From Heligmosomoides polygyrus polygyrus (lineage: Eukaryota; Nematoda; Chromadorea; Rhabditida; Heligmosomidae): a stretch of DNA of 64,000 nt. The stretch is from NCBI GenBank assembly GCA_947396885.1, contig OX377202.1, positions 86,160,408 through 86,224,407 on the forward strand. Direction: 5' to 3'. Position numbers and translations under genes: made by a program. Below the pieces are notes generated by a model. It ran no database searches. It had not been told where the DNA came from and saw nothing but the letters and a program-made list of their open reading frames with translations. Of the stretch, positions 63,614 through 64,000 are shown one piece after another; positions within the stretch are counted from its first letter, which is position 1, and every line of letters begins with the position of its first letter.

Positions 63614-63742
63614 CCAGTCTCGTAGCAATTCGTCTGACCCGGAGGGATAAAAGGCTTAATTGCCCGAGCAGAAACTCAAACCAAGGACCTGATTCGGTGT
63701 GCAAATGACAACCGGCGTCACTACTGACTGCACACCAGGTGC
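63614..63742 (-). mobile_element. Truncated tRNA-derived SINE, copy B
   Basis: Only the head half remains, joined directly to GTAACCGCGATGGGG. Compared with 55998-56281, a 200-bp segment is missing in B. Confidence 0.7.
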
Positions 63743-64000
63743 CACGCGCTCTTCCGCAAAATTTTAGTGCGTGCAATGGGGTTACTACTCCCTATCTCCT
63801 TTCATCCGCGCAAAATTAATGACCGGACAGACAGCATGCGGACCGGCTAGCCGATCTCTGTTCGAAACGTAGCTCACGACACTAGAGTGAACCTCGGGCA
63901 GGGGCCTTAACATTAACCAATCAACACCTATCGATATGATCGATTTTACTACCTATCGATTTTTGTGAATCACAACAATATAGAGATCACTGGTATTCGC

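Larger units (their letters stand above)
57059..64000 (+). repeat. Segmental duplication, copy B (runs off the edge)
   Basis: It is colinear with copy A; position 64000 corresponds to about 56533 in A. Differences are Helitrons at 57335-58713 and 59639-61056, no hAT element, about 155 bp of extra sequence at 62697-62850, and a deletion matching 55947-56148 of A. Confidence 0.9.

Noticed and set aside
1..64000. CRISPR array or prokaryotic operon
   Set aside because: Tandem repeats here lack unique spacers of constant length and sit inside Helitrons; genes have spliceosomal introns, so the sequence is eukaryotic.
1..64000. Telomeric TTAGGC arrays
   Set aside because: TTAGGC occurs only as isolated hexamers, no tandem run was seen.

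Overview
This is a eukaryotic draft-assembly window (a run of exactly 200 N at 56859-57058) with intron-split genes and a very high load of mobile DNA. The best fit is a nematode, probably a clade V (strongylid-like) worm. The basis is a PIWI-clade Argonaute with short and TE-swollen introns, a four-exon chemoreceptor-like 7TM receptor of about 320 residues, and the mix of RTE and CR1-like LINEs, mariner/Tc1, hAT, Helitrons, tRNA-derived SINEs and many small palindromic elements. The species is inference.

Layout. At 1-8.5 kb, minus strand, lies a PIWI/PRG-1-like Argonaute gene. Six exons can be placed by matching splice phases (8208-7988, 7934-7813, 7752-7560, 5587-5496, 3070-2917, 773-483). 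They cover the N domain, linker, PAZ and the start of MID; the slicer domain runs off the left edge. Its large introns hold MITE clusters, a SINE, and old copies of repeats found again at 50-64 kb. The 8.9-40.5 kb stretch is mostly mobile DNA: an RTE fragment with a 19-bp target duplication, a CR1-like reverse transcriptase, foldback elements, SINEs and a series of CG-rich palindromic MITEs flanked by TTA/TAA. A few likely host exons of unknown genes sit among them (15248-15458 plus; 20366-20438, 23452-23532 and 35045-35724 minus).

At 41.08-49.26 kb, plus strand, is the 7TM receptor gene. Its first two introns contain foldbacks, a rearranged Tc1/mariner element nested in an inverted pair of Penelope-like terminal sequences with hammerhead-like motifs, and a tRNA-like insert.

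From 50.9 kb to the right edge lies a direct segmental duplication. Copy A is 50911-56838 and copy B is 57059-64000 and beyond. Each copy carries a decayed fragment of the receptor's last exon and a dead mariner. The copies differ by clean insertions that serve as filled/empty-site tests: two non-autonomous Helitrons in B (57335-58713 and 59639-61056, each between A and T, with TC and CTGG ends, a terminal hairpin and internal minisatellites), and one hAT element in A (54072-55538, 8-bp duplication, itself hit by a SINE).

The host genes here are not an operon. One possible link is that a piRNA-pathway Argonaute sits in the kind of TE-rich DNA that its pathway is known to silence; any causal connection is speculation.
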